Source: Ananas comosus
Lineage: Eukaryota > Streptophyta > Magnoliopsida > Poales > Bromeliaceae
DNA length: 64,000 nt
Direction: 5' to 3'
Assembly (NCBI RefSeq): GCF_001540865.1
Contig: NC_033627.1
Span: 1,962,475-2,026,474, forward strand
Part shown: positions 33,834 through 45,363 of the stretch, piece after piece
How positions within the stretch are numbered: position 1 is the first letter of the stretch
Layout: each line of letters begins with the position of its first letter
Notes under the pieces: generated by a model
Seen by the model: the letters and a program-made list of their open reading frames with translations, nothing else
Database searches by the model: none
Told to the model about the DNA's origin: nothing
Made by a program: the position numbers and the translations under genes

Positions 33834-36272
33834 ATGCTTAAAACCCTAGGAAGGGGTTTCAAATCAACTCTATTCGCTCTATCAAACAACAATCTCAAAT
33901 CCAAGAACATAGCAACTCCACAAACCCTTATCAGTTTTATACCCAATTTCGACGCGTCTTCTCCGAATTTCCGTTATAAAAACGCCACCTTTTTCTCCTC
34001 CGCTTCATGCTCCTCCTCAGATCTAAGGCCCAAGCTTGGCGATTCAAATGCATCTTCTACGCACTCTAATGATCTCAAAGACGACGATGCTCGGTTCGGT
34101 GCCTCAGTTTTGAGTGATGATCTCGACGAAGAAGATGAGTCGGAATGTGGAAGCAACGACGACGACGACAATGGGTTTGGCGCTTTGGATTTGTTCGATA
34201 AAAATGCCGCGTCCAAGGACGAGAAGAAGAGTTACAAGGAAGAAGATGATGAAGAAGAAGAAGAAAAGGATGAATCAAGAAACCCTATAGTGAGAGAGAT
34301 ATGCAGGTTGATCGATCTCCGCCACGCGTGGAATCCGCAAATGGAGAGCCAGCTTCGGCTCCTGCTACGAAGCCTAAAACCCCGGCAAGTCTCCGCGGTC
34401 CTCCGATCGCAGCGAGACGAGCGCGCAGCCGTAAGCTTCTTCTACTGGGCCGATCGGCAGTGGCGGTACCGCCATGCCCCCGAGGTGTTCGACGTAATGC
34501 TCCAGCTGCTTAGCAAGACTAAACTGTGCGAGGCCTCGCGGCGGATCATGAGGCTCATGATCCGCCGCGGGCTAAGTAGGCGGCCCGAGCATTTCGCATG
34601 TTTGATGCTCTCCTACAGCCGCGCGGGAAAGCTCAGGACCGCGATGAGGGTTTTGAATCTGATGCAGAAAGATGGCTGCGCTCCGGACTTGACCGTTTGT
34701 AATGCGGCGATTCAGGTTCTTGTGATGGCCGGCCGGTTGGCGAAGGCGGTTAAGTTCTCGGATCGCATGGAAAGGGTCGGAATCAAGCCTAATATTATTA
34801 CTTACAATTCGCTGATAAAGGGGCTTTGCGATGCGGGAAGATACGAAAATGCCCTAGTAATGATTCAACAGATGCCTCTCAGAGGTTGCTCGCCCGACAA
34901 GATCACTTACTACACAGTGATGAACTTCTTCTGCAAAGAGAAGAGGATGGGAGAGGTGAGAGAGTTGCTGGAGAGGATGAGAATGGAGGCGAATTTGATT
35001 CCTGATCAGGTAACTTATATTATGATAATTCACGCATTAGCAAAGCATGGGCACGCGGATGAGGCGCTTGAGTTTATGCGCGAGTCGGAGGAGAAAGGGT
35101 TCAGGATAGATGAGGTTGGATATAGCTCCGTCGTGCATTCATTTTGTCAGAGTGGGAGGATGGAGGAGGCGAAGAATATCGTCACCGAGATGATTTCAAA
35201 AGGTTGCCTTCCTGATGTGGTGACATATAGCGCGGTCATTGACGGATTTTGCCGAATAGGGAAAATTGATCAAGCAAGAAAGATGCTGAAGTATATGTAT
35301 AAGAATAATTGTAAGCCGAACACGGTCACATACACTGCATTGTTGAACGGGTTGTGCCGAATTGGGAAATCATCAGAAGCGTGGGAAATGCTCAATCGGA
35401 GCGAGGAGGAATGGTGGACGCCGAATAATATTTCGTATAGCGTCGTCATGCACGGTTTGAGAAGAGAAGGGAAGCTGAAAGAGGCTTGTAATTTGGTCAC
35501 GCAGATGCTGCGAAATGGATTCTTCCCCACACCGGCCGAGGTTAATTTACTTCTCCATGCACTGTGTAAAGAGGGTGACGTGGGAGAGGCGAAGAAGTTC
35601 ATGGAGGAGTGTCAAAGCAAGGGTTGTGCCATTAATGTGATAAATTTCACCACCGTAATCCATGGATTTTGCCAGGAAAATGACTTGGGTTCAGCGCTTT
35701 CGTTGCTGGACGACATGTATTTGAGCAATAGGCATCCCGACGTTTACACTTACACGGTTATGATTGATGCTTTGGGAAAGAATGATCGGTTCGAAGAAGC
35801 AACAGAGCTTGCAAAGAAGATGCTCCATAGAGGATTGGTTCCTACGCCCGTTATGTATAGGACAGTGATACATAGATACTGCGAGAAGGGTAAGGTTGAA
35901 GAGTTACTGAAGTTGCTCGAGAAAATGCTGCAGAGAAAGGAGCTAAGAAGTGCATACAACCAAGTGATTGAGAAGCTTTGTGCCTTGGGCAAACCTGAAG
36001 AGGCTTACAAGATTTTAGGGAAGGTTTTGAGAACAGCCTCGAAGATCGATGGACAAACATGCCACATTTTGATGGTGAGTTCTCTCAGGAGTGGTCTTCC
36101 ACTGCAGTCGTATGAAGTGGCGTGCCGAATGTTCCAGAGGAACTTAATTCCTGATGTTAAAGTGTGTCAAAAAGTTAAGGATAGGCTAGTCTTGGAGGGA
36201 CATGCGAATCACGGAGAAAAGCTTATGACTAAATTTGTTGAGAGAGGGCTCCTTTCACCTCAGAACCAGTAG
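33834..36272 (+). CDS. P-class pentatricopeptide repeat protein, 812 residues, intronless
   Basis: A basic, Ser-rich N-terminus suggests organelle import. An acidic low-complexity stretch covers about residues 77-145 (DDLDEEDESE, EEDDEEEEEKDE). A pre-repeat helical part (RQVSAVLRSQRDERAAVSFF) follows, then about 16 repeats of 35 residues from about residue 255 to the end, for example KPNIITYNSLIKGLCDAGRY, LPDVVTYSAVIDGFCRIGK and HPDVYTYTVMIDALGKNDRF. The repeats are uniformly P-type, with no E, DYW or SMR domain, so RNA stabilisation, splicing or translation in an organelle is more likely than editing. The start ATG is the first in the frame. From memory, the closest Arabidopsis match is At1g30290 (about 800 residues), which lies beside an MBL gene as here; I could not verify this. 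Confidence 0.92.
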   Translation: MLKTLGRGFKSTLFALSNNNLKSKNIATPQTLISFIPNFDASSPNFRYKNATFFSSASCSSSDLRPKLGDSNASSTHSNDLKDDDARFGASVLSDDLDEEDESECGSNDDDDNGFGALDLFDKNAASKDEKKSYKEEDDEEEEEKDESRNPIVREICRLIDLRHAWNPQMESQLRLLLRSLKPRQVSAVLRSQRDERAAVSFFYWADRQWRYRHAPEVFDVMLQLLSKTKLCEASRRIMRLMIRRGLSRRPEHFACLMLSYSRAGKLRTAMRVLNLMQKDGCAPDLTVCNAAIQVLVMAGRLAKAVKFSDRMERVGIKPNIITYNSLIKGLCDAGRYENALVMIQQMPLRGCSPDKITYYTVMNFFCKEKRMGEVRELLERMRMEANLIPDQVTYIMIIHALAKHGHADEALEFMRESEEKGFRIDEVGYSSVVHSFCQSGRMEEAKNIVTEMISKGCLPDVVTYSAVIDGFCRIGKIDQARKMLKYMYKNNCKPNTVTYTALLNGLCRIGKSSEAWEMLNRSEEEWWTPNNISYSVVMHGLRREGKLKEACNLVTQMLRNGFFPTPAEVNLLLHALCKEGDVGEAKKFMEECQSKGCAINVINFTTVIHGFCQENDLGSALSLLDDMYLSNRHPDVYTYTVMIDALGKNDRFEEATELAKKMLHRGLVPTPVMYRTVIHRYCEKGKVEELLKLLEKMLQRKELRSAYNQVIEKLCALGKPEEAYKILGKVLRTASKIDGQTCHILMVSSLRSGLPLQSYEVACRMFQRNLIPDVKVCQKVKDRLVLEGHANHGEKLMTKFVERGLLSPQNQ

Positions 36273-37621
36273 AACCTGTTTATGACATGAGAAACCGTAG
36301 CATTTTTTTCTCTCCCTGATTTTGGGTGAACACAATGATGAGTTCATTATTATCCATGATGTGGCAATCATATTGGAAAGCAATTGATGTATGAGAAAGA
36401 ATTGTGGTGATGGTTCAGGACTAAAAACAGCATAAAGAGCTTGGAAACAACGAGAAAAAGACAGATATCTTATATTTATATCGTCCATCCAAGAAAATTC
36501 TATTTGTATAGGATACAGAAGCAGCAATTTACTATTCGGTGTGGTACTAAAACTTGCTATAATGAAACAAAGTGTAAAAATCACGAGACTTCCATGACAT
36601 ACTTGAAAACAAACATTGAGAAGCAGAGCTGTCCTGTTTCCAGAAATTTCCAACGAGCTTGACAACATGGTAAGCAATACAGTTGAGAAAGAAATAGAAA
36701 ATATGAATTTTGACGATATGAAAACTTTTTCCACATTGATTGCACCATTGACCGCACGAAGGAATATCTCCTTAACCAAAAACACCAGGTTAAAACAACA
36801 GGAAGTTAGAAACAAAAAGTAAATTCTTGAAACATAATATAGCATACAAGAAATAAAAGGAGAATAGTCTCAACATCACAATGGCCCAAACCTAATCAGA
36901 TGCACATGTTAATCACAGCCAGGAAAGGAAAGATATAGCTCTCTGTTGATAGACATAGCACTAGAGTACATACCATCGTCAATTTACCTGCTAAGATTCT
37001 TAAGAAGTCTGGTTCTCTAACATGCTTGAAGAAAATAAATTAAATAGAATTATTTCTGCTGCCTTCTCCCTTTCTGGTTTCAGCTGCAACAATTAGTTTG
37101 TTTTCCCATGATAGCCCTGAGTCGTCAGAAAAGGAATCAGGTCAGTATACAGCAGGTTAAGTTTTAATAGAAGAGCAGATGCAGATATTACAGCTTCGAA
37201 GATCCTCATTAACTACCACAAAGTTTTTAATTATTCTTGAACTTCAATTTGAAATTCATGTTTAAAGATATACTGTCTTTCAGTACTAGTAAGTTCATCA
37301 TATTTGAAGAATGTAACACCTCTTCAAGTTTGACAGTATATGCTTCCAGTGAACCATTGAAAAGACGGTACACCAAATATGTCCAGCAATAACAGATCAA
37401 ATGGTGGTCCAAGGAAATAGCAAATACTATATTTGAATAACCAATATGACCTAATATATAGGTATAAATATTGTTTCAGTTAACTAACTAACCAAATCTT
37501 AAAAATTAAGCTCCTTTGCGAAAGCACAAAGGGAACTACTACAGGCATTTGCAGCATAACATAACTGAGAAAGATATGAGAGATGTAAACATAACAATAC
37601 ACCAGAGTATCAAACTCACAA
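36273..37621. other. 3' regions of the convergent PPR and ILP1-like genes
   Basis: 1.35 kb between two convergent stop codons. A 196-codon open frame on the minus strand (36255-36845) overlaps the PPR stop and its 3' UTR, has no recognisable domain and is not called. Confidence 0.5.
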
Positions 37622-40600
37622 TCAACGTTTGCCATGGCTTTTACTTGCGGAGTGGCGTGTCACGAGTTTGTGGTTAGGAGTTACATGATCATCCTGCACA
37701 AATAAAAATAATGTTATTGAACAACCATGGCAAATAGTGTGGATATCATTGAGCACCATTCAATAAATGATGCACACATTAAAGAAAACAAAAAAAAACA
37801 AAAGAAGAATGAAACAAATATGGTCAAAGCTTACCTTGTAGAGAGAAGCTGCAGATTCTGACTGCATTGTTTGGTTTGGGACATGACCTAGAGATTGCAA
37901 AGTGTCGAGGGCATCCAATGTAAGCTGCCAGCCACAAAGAGCAACTGGAGTACTCGAACTAGAAGCAGTATCGCTGTAACAGCCAGCGGCTGCAACATTT
38001 CCATTTACCCAAGGACAATAGCTGTTATGATGCTTAATAGGATCAAATTCTCCAACCTCTGATTCATAGTCATTTTCCCCATTTGCTGTTCCAATTAAAC
38101 AAACAAAAAGGTTTTCACAAGTGATAAGAGAACCAAGTTACTTCTTGTTCACAAAAAGAAAAAACAAAGCAACTACAGATCGCTAACATACGGAATAAGG
38201 AAAAGTAAAACAATCTGTAGTGACTGTTAGGTCTTGAAATCAACATAAACAAACATACCAAATTCTTGCAGGATGCGGTTCTCATGAATTTGTTCATAGG
38301 TTGACACTATATACTGACATTGTCAAAAACTAGGAGGAAATAAATAGCAATCTTGTGAACAAGTAATATATCGTAAAATAGAAACTGCCAAACTGGAAGT
38401 TTTTTCAACTTAGAGGTCAAAACTGAGAAACAAAAGGAGGAAATATAACCAAAGTAGATAAGAGTAACCACTAACCACACAAGTCTGATGAATTTAAAGT
38501 AAAACTTCCTTCAAAACCTGAAATAATCTTAAAAAGTTCAGTATGGAAGAATGAAAACATTACCTAACCCATTTCCAGGATCACCATCCGACAACAAGGG
38601 CGCCTCATCAAAATTAGACACCTTGCCTCTCTGGGTCACCTCCTCCTTGGACACTTCATAGCCAGAATAAATTACCGCATTGCAAGAAAGAGAAGGATGT
38701 GCAGTGCTATCATGACCTAGGGCATCACTCATCTTCTCCCTACTTTCAACAGAATCAGCTTTTGTCGAGCCATGAATTTTTGAACCACTGTCAGCTCTGC
38801 CCATCGATCGAGACACCATATCCTGGCTATCCCCATGAGGATCCTCACGACCAACATCTTCCGGCACAAACTCGTCCATTAATCCAGGTCCTGGAACTGA
38901 TTCACCAGTTTGCCCTATATTTTCCGTGACTTCAGTGATCGGTTCCACGTCGCCAACAATGCTATTTGTTCTATGCACAGAAACATCAACCCCATGGATT
39001 TCAGCTTCATGGCTCGCACCCATACCAACACTCCCTCCACTGAGGCCTAAACTAAAACGGTCCCTGGCATAGTTAGTAGCATTTTCTGCATTAAGAATTT
39101 CTTCCCCCTCATTTGTACTGCTGCCTCCCATCTCTCTAGCAGCACTTCCAGCAGCAGGTTGTAGGCAGGTACTTTGCTGAGCTTGATTGCTGTAGTTTAA
39201 ATCCAAGGCATCATTCATGTCAAGGTTCCTATGGATCCTTGGTGAGGGTAAATGAATATCATCAATATCACCCGGATAGTTTTCAACACTTTCCATGGAA
39301 TCGTCCTCGGCACTATGGCAGATCGTGTCCATCGCAATAACAGAGGATGCCCGGGCAGAATCTCTAGTGGACGGGAGGCCTGGGAGCGTAGCAGCTGCAT
39401 CATTCTCTTCTTTAAAGGGGTCAGACCTGTTCACATCTATCTCAATATCGAAGCATAAAGAGCGACTTGGGCCTGCACCAGAAGAATCAATTCTAGACAA
39501 TGGGTGGTATGTATCGATATTCAACCCACGGGCACGTTTTGCTGGACCATCCGAATTCTGTGTACCATCATCAACTTCGTCACCATCACGGTCAATAACA
39601 GTCCCTTCTATACTGTCGGCCCGCTGAATTCTATCCTGTGGCCTGTCGACTGTGCTTCCACCATCCTCAAGGTTACGCTTCCTAGAGCTTGGACCCCGTG
39701 ATTCATATGAAGCAGCACGGTCACCAACCTCACTTCCAGTAGGCTGTCCGATCATTAAATCTCTCCCCATGCCCCCATCATCAAAATGTTCTGAAACTGG
39801 TGGGATACCAGAATGGATGGATGGCAATCCTCCGGCTATGGTCAGATTCAGATCCACGCCAGCATTTGATAGTGATTTCCCCTCACCAGTTGTTGCTTCT
39901 TCCTCACGACCTTCTATTTGTTCTTTTTCTGTTCCATCAGCCGCACCCCAGCCGTTTACTCCGCTAGCTGCACTTACCCCACGAGTCAGTAGAGACTTTT
40001 TGCCTGCATCAGGCGTGTCGTTGTTGTTAGGACTGAACCTAGCAGGACGAGGAACGGTGCGGAAGTCCCAGATTCTGATGGTGGCCCCACATAAACTGCA
40101 ATCTAATAAGGGGGACCTCATGTTGCACCGAGAGTCTTTAACAGATCCTTTTCTTTCCCTGGTGCCTTTTTTAACTGATGCAGAGAGTGTTTTCTTATTA
40201 AGCCCAGGAAGGTGAGATTGAAATTGGTCTTTGGTTGGGCCAGTTGAGCACACATTTCTAGCAGACTGAGTTGAGTTTTCCTCGCAGTCTTGAATATTTG
40301 GGAGCCATCTAGGCTCCCATCCACAAAGGCTTATGAGCTTCTGTGCCTACTCAGAATTGCATTAAAAGAAAAAAGCTAAAGTGAATGGAAGCTAAAATTA
40401 AAAGATAAAATAAGAACTTAAAAGCATCAAGAAGTGATAGAACTGCGTACAAGAGAGTAATTATAAAGGGAATCATCTCGAGAGAGCTCTAGTCCTGGTG
40501 TGCTATCTGCTTTGTAACCTAATTCCCCAGATAAAAATGTGTATGGTTGTGACAGAAGGCGATCAATCTGAGAGCTCCTTGTGAGCCTCATAGTCTCGAT

Positions 40601-43423
40601 TGCTGTTAAAGCTATCATTGGAAGAGAGATGAACTGCAAGAGCCCATCGCACCTATCTTTATAACCACCAATTAATGCTGATTGAGGAGTTGGGGGAAAT
40701 TGCACCAAGCTATCAGCACAGCTGCTTCCTTTCCATGGGCAAGTAACTTTGTGGCTTGCATCGAGCTGTTCAGCAAAGGCTTCCACAGCACGATCAACTA
40801 GGAAGAAACACAAATAAGCACAATAAGTACAGTCTATCATATGAAATAGCTGGGGACACAAAACAATCATGTTTTTGCTGACAAGAACATTATGACTTCA
40901 AAAAATCATCCCACTAGATGTTAATTTGTCTCATTCTTGTATCTAGGAAAGGAAACACTTCAAAGTTCAGACAACAATTGCATCATTCAATGCCCTTAAA
41001 ATTGTTATAATATGTCTAAATCACAACTGTATAGTATTATGCTAATCAATTAGAATTTCCTCTGAAAGCCTTTCTATGAACCAAACATAATGCCCGTCGA
41101 TTCTATTTCAAATCATACCTTCAGCAGGCGTCCAGGTAGATAGTACAGCGAATATAAGCTGTACACCACATGACTCACATTCAATTTTGTCAACATCAAT
41201 GTTCAGCCAACCTCGTCGTGAACAAGCCAGCGCATTAGCCGCCTGAAGTTTTCAATTGCAAATGTTTACAAACCATAGGAAAGAAAAGAGGGAATTACTT
41301 ATTCTAAGAGTTCAAGTACAATACATTTGGGGGAAGATATGTGAGTTCTAGAAAAGAGTAAAAACTTCAACAGAAGAAGCCAGTACCCGTTAAAAGAAGA
41401 CCATAAGTGTTCATTGAATTGCAAATATCTATACAAACAACTGTTTATACAGGATATTTTTTTGATCATACAATATATGCTGCACAAAACACACACAGTT
41501 TTTTCTTACATAACAAGAAACTCATTAGATACGACAAGAAGAATTAGATATACTTTAGATATACATGTAAATCATGCGATGGAGCAAGGAAAACTATAAC
41601 TAGCTGTTCAAATTTAAGGAAAACTTAGATTTGCTAACCTTTGGTTTTGCAAACCAATTTGAAGGCCTAAATGTGGCAAGGCGGCGAAGCAAGTCACCTC
41701 GTTCCCATGGTCGGCATGAAGGTTGTGAGGTTCCCAAAGCAGAGCCACCAACATTTGTGCTTAAAGAAGTTCGAGGGGGTCGTGGACCGATACCAGACAA
41801 AGAACCTGCTTTGGAACCCTGCGCACTACCAAGCCAATCTATGCTGGCTACATTAGTTGCCACAGCAGGAGAGGAAGCACCAGCCGAACTGAGATGCAGA
41901 TAATACTCGGCGTCAGCTTAAAGAAGCAGTGGAAAGTCATGCATCCCTAAGTAAAAGAAAAATTCGCATGCATTTCTTCACATTGGATTCTACTTTTGCA
42001 CCCTTCTATTCTTACTAGCATTATTGCAGATGTGATGCTTGTTTAGAATGTTTTTCTTATGGGCCTTTTATTTATATGAGTTATTTTTTCCTTTTTTAAA
42101 GACAGTATCAGTTAATTTTTCCATGCACTGATCCCAGAGTCCTCATATCCCGACTAACTTCGGAGAGTCATTTCTTGGTTGCAAGAGTTAGAGCAAACCA
42201 AAGATGTCTGCCAACCAAGCTAACTGATTACTCCAGTGTCCCTCTCTCTCACTATCTTGAATTTCCTTACTTCGGGAATTGGCAGTAGTTCCTAAAAGAT
42301 ACATGCTAGATTGATAATCCCTACCAAAAATTAATCTCATTTACACAGAACTTACTCAAGTCTCAACAGTGACATGAATATTTATTTGCCCACAACATCA
42401 ATGATGGCTAACTGTTCGCTCACATTAAATATTGCCTTCCATAGGAAACTCCCAATATAAATTGAAAATGGAACATGTAGGAGCATAAAACAAAGCAACA
42501 TTGCCATGTGGAGTTGATTACACTTCTAATCTGATAACAGGAATATCTATTATTGAGCCAGTCTCAATTGTGAAGAAGTCAATTCAAATAACTTATGTGC
42601 AATCTTTCCACTCCAAAACGTAGCCCAGACTTTTGGCAAACAAAAGTCTGAAGTTCTAGCTGTTGCGGCAAGTTAAACTGAAATTGCAAGCACACCAAAA
42701 GCAAAATCACAAATTTGAAACTTCTGCTTATAGTACAGCTGGAAGCTGTCAAGGGGGGTTTTGCTGAGGAAAATATTGTTAGGTCTTCTTCAAATACCGC
42801 TAAACAAACAACACTAATCTCACAAATTTAGGGTCAGTCAGTTCAGGAACTACAAAGAGTTCTTTTGAATTCAGGTCGCGCTCCAGTAAACAACCAGCAC
42901 AAACCTTATCCAAACCTACCATATTATACTATGTAATGGAATAAAACGGAAGTAAGGAACAAAATCTAGCAGCCTTTCCTAACCAAGTACCACATGATCG
43001 CAGCACACCCTACGAAACACCTCCACCATTAAAGACGAACAAAAACCCTACCAAACTATCTCAAATTGGAGACTTCATCAAAAAGCTAAATCAATTAGAC
43101 CTAAGCAAAGACCCAAATCTAAGCTATCATCAATACCCTAGCTCCTACCACCAAATTCTAGGGTTTTAGACCGAGAAATCCCCCAACATGAGAGACCTCC
43201 CGCTATTGAAAGCATTTAATACTTCATCTTCACCATTAGTAAAACGAGAACAACAAATCGAGCACAAATTTCGCAGGATCCGAGAGAATAGAGCTCGAAC
43301 GAGGAATCACAGAAGGAGAAGGGGGATGAGTCGATACCTCGCGGCGGGGGTCGGAGGCGGAGACGACGACCTCGCGAGCGCGAAGGGCTCCGCCGTCCCC
43401 GAGCTTTTGACCTCCTCTCGCAT
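37622..43423 (-). CDS. ILP1: C3HC zinc-finger protein, ILP1/NIPA type, seven exons
   Basis: Exons: 43423-43338, 41888-41639, 41242-41119, 40797-40451, 40346-38564, 38085-37835 and 37693-37622; GT-AG and in phase, 970 residues. The N-terminus MREEVKSSG ... PAASSAGASS matches plant IAP-like proteins. The C3HC domain spans about residues 90-300: RPWERGDLLRRLATFRPSNW, CSRRGWLNID, IECESCGVQL and a distal HKVTCPW that supplies His and Cys zinc ligands. The 1.78 kb fifth exon encodes a long acidic, disordered region. The C-terminal part (HHNSYCPWVNG ... CGWQLTLDAL, about 875-935) is the second conserved module. Animal NIPA is an F-box-like nuclear protein; Arabidopsis ILP1-type proteins are linked to disease resistance and splicing-related nuclear functions, so the exact role here is inferred. 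The first intron is 1449 bp long. Confidence 0.85.
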
Positions 43424-43425
43424 CC

Positions 43426-43465
<40 letters not shown>

Positions 43466-45363
43466 AGAAATTGGGGAAAATTCCTCGTCCCGCTCCACTG
43501 GGGCCAATTTATAGCGGGGGAGAAGGAGAAATCCGGGTGAATGCTAATTTGCGCCCGCACGCACCGCACAGTGCGGCTCTACGCGTAGGTAATAAGGTCA
43601 CGTGATGGGCCCCGCCCCTCACAAGGACGTGACTCTTCCCCTTAACGGACACGTGCATACATGACGGCCGTTAACGCTGCCACGTGGGTGAGACTGTTGC
43701 CTGAAACGGGCCTACCACGTCACTCATCATCGTGTGTACCAATTCCCCTGTAAGTGGATAAAATGTGCTATTGTTAATATTTTCCGAGAAAACCAAAAAA
43801 AAAAAAGGAAAAGAATCTTGTAATGCCACACAACGTTTTGTTTGATTATAATCGTTCTTCAAATTTTAAAAAATTATTTATTAAGTAATAATTAACTCAC
43901 CTAAAGCCGGTACAAGAATATGTATTAAAAATTTAAAATTTTTTATGATATGACAATTTTATAATAAATTAGACAAAAAAAATCATCCCGGCCTATAGAC
44001 CGTGTCCACGAAAGAAATTTCCGATCATCATTCCGCGCGATCCCGACCGTCAAACTTATGGACCTGGTGATTTAACGATTCGCTGCTGAATTTTCCAGTG
44101 GCGAGTAATCACAGCCGTCCGATTTACTGTGATCTCATCTTGATGTTGCTCCGACGATGAATTTAGGCTTGTGTAATAATTCTAATCGAACGTACAATCG
44201 ATTAGACGGAAAAAGTCGCCCATCCACAGTTCCATGAGTTTTGTTTACGGGAGAATGTTTGGAGTACCGCAATGCGTACCCAAAGTTTCCCCTGGTGAGC
44301 AGGATATGTATATTTATCAGTACAATTTAACTTACATTGATAATATATATATAAATAATATAGTGGAAATGAGAATTATTTTTTTTAACTTAATTATATT
44401 AACAACCTCTCAAAATGTTGAGAAGCGTATTGAGTAATTCTTCCCAAAAATAGAAACAAAAAATACTATAAAAAAAGTTAATTTGGAAGTGTAGAATTAT
44501 CGTCCCTCAGAACTTATGTAAACCCATGCTACAAATGCATCAGCCGGCTACAGGGGACATTTTGTAGTACCCAAAAGCATTGCCTTTTTTAAATTTTTTT
44601 TTTTTTTTAATCTGAGCATTTCAATGATTGGAGAAAAGAAAAACAAAAAGTTTACATGCAAGGGGAGGATAGTTTGGCAGCTTTTGCTGAGGAATAAAGT
44701 TAAGTAAATCAAAAGTCACCTTGGAAACAATAAAAGCATGGGAAAATGTTTTTATTAATTAAGTCACAAGAAAAACATTTTTAGAACCTCCTCGTATAAT
44801 CCAAATTGTATTCACTAGAAGGAAAGCACAAATTTTAAAAAATTCAATTGCATTATGTAACTTTACAGTACATTAAATTGAGTGCAATAACAATGTATGA
44901 GAAATTATTCGCCTGCACCAGGCGTATCGGAACATCATATCTATTTTTGGGGTATTTAGATTTTAATTTTTAGATATTGTTTATCAGATATTGAAAACAT
45001 GCATATGATGTGCTGAAACAGTGTGGGGGGGGGTGTAAGCAATAAAACACTCACAGCTTCAGGTAAATTTCTATTGAATTACTAATACAAGTTAGATAAC
45101 AGTAATGCGAAGAGTAATACCTGTATTGAACAAACTAGCTGATCTAAACAATAGCAGTAATTTCTGTAAATTGTAAAGTTTATAATCCGTGCCTTGCTCA
45201 CACGAACTTTGCACGCACGGTAATTAGTTCGATGAAGCTGCACAGAATACAGCATTAGTTAGAGAACTAAAATCATCAACCATTTTCGAATCTCATAAAC
45301 AGCAATGAGATCCAAATAAGTCAGAAAACATCCTATGAAAAGTTCACGCTAAATGTCAGCAAA
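43424..45363. promoter_or_regulatory. ILP1-like upstream region with ACGT-core cluster
   Basis: Just upstream of the start codon lies a (CT)n run (43430-43461). Five ACGT cores fall at about 43599-43720: CACGTG at 43599, GACGTGA at 43626, CACGTG at 43650, CACGTG at 43681 and CCACGTCA at 43715. These are G-box/ABRE-like motifs. The rest, up to the kinesin stop, is AT-rich with nothing recognised. Confidence 0.45.

Noticed and set aside
36255..36845. 196-codon minus-strand frame overlapping the PPR stop
   Set aside because: No domain, a composition like translated UTR, and it lies between two convergent genes.
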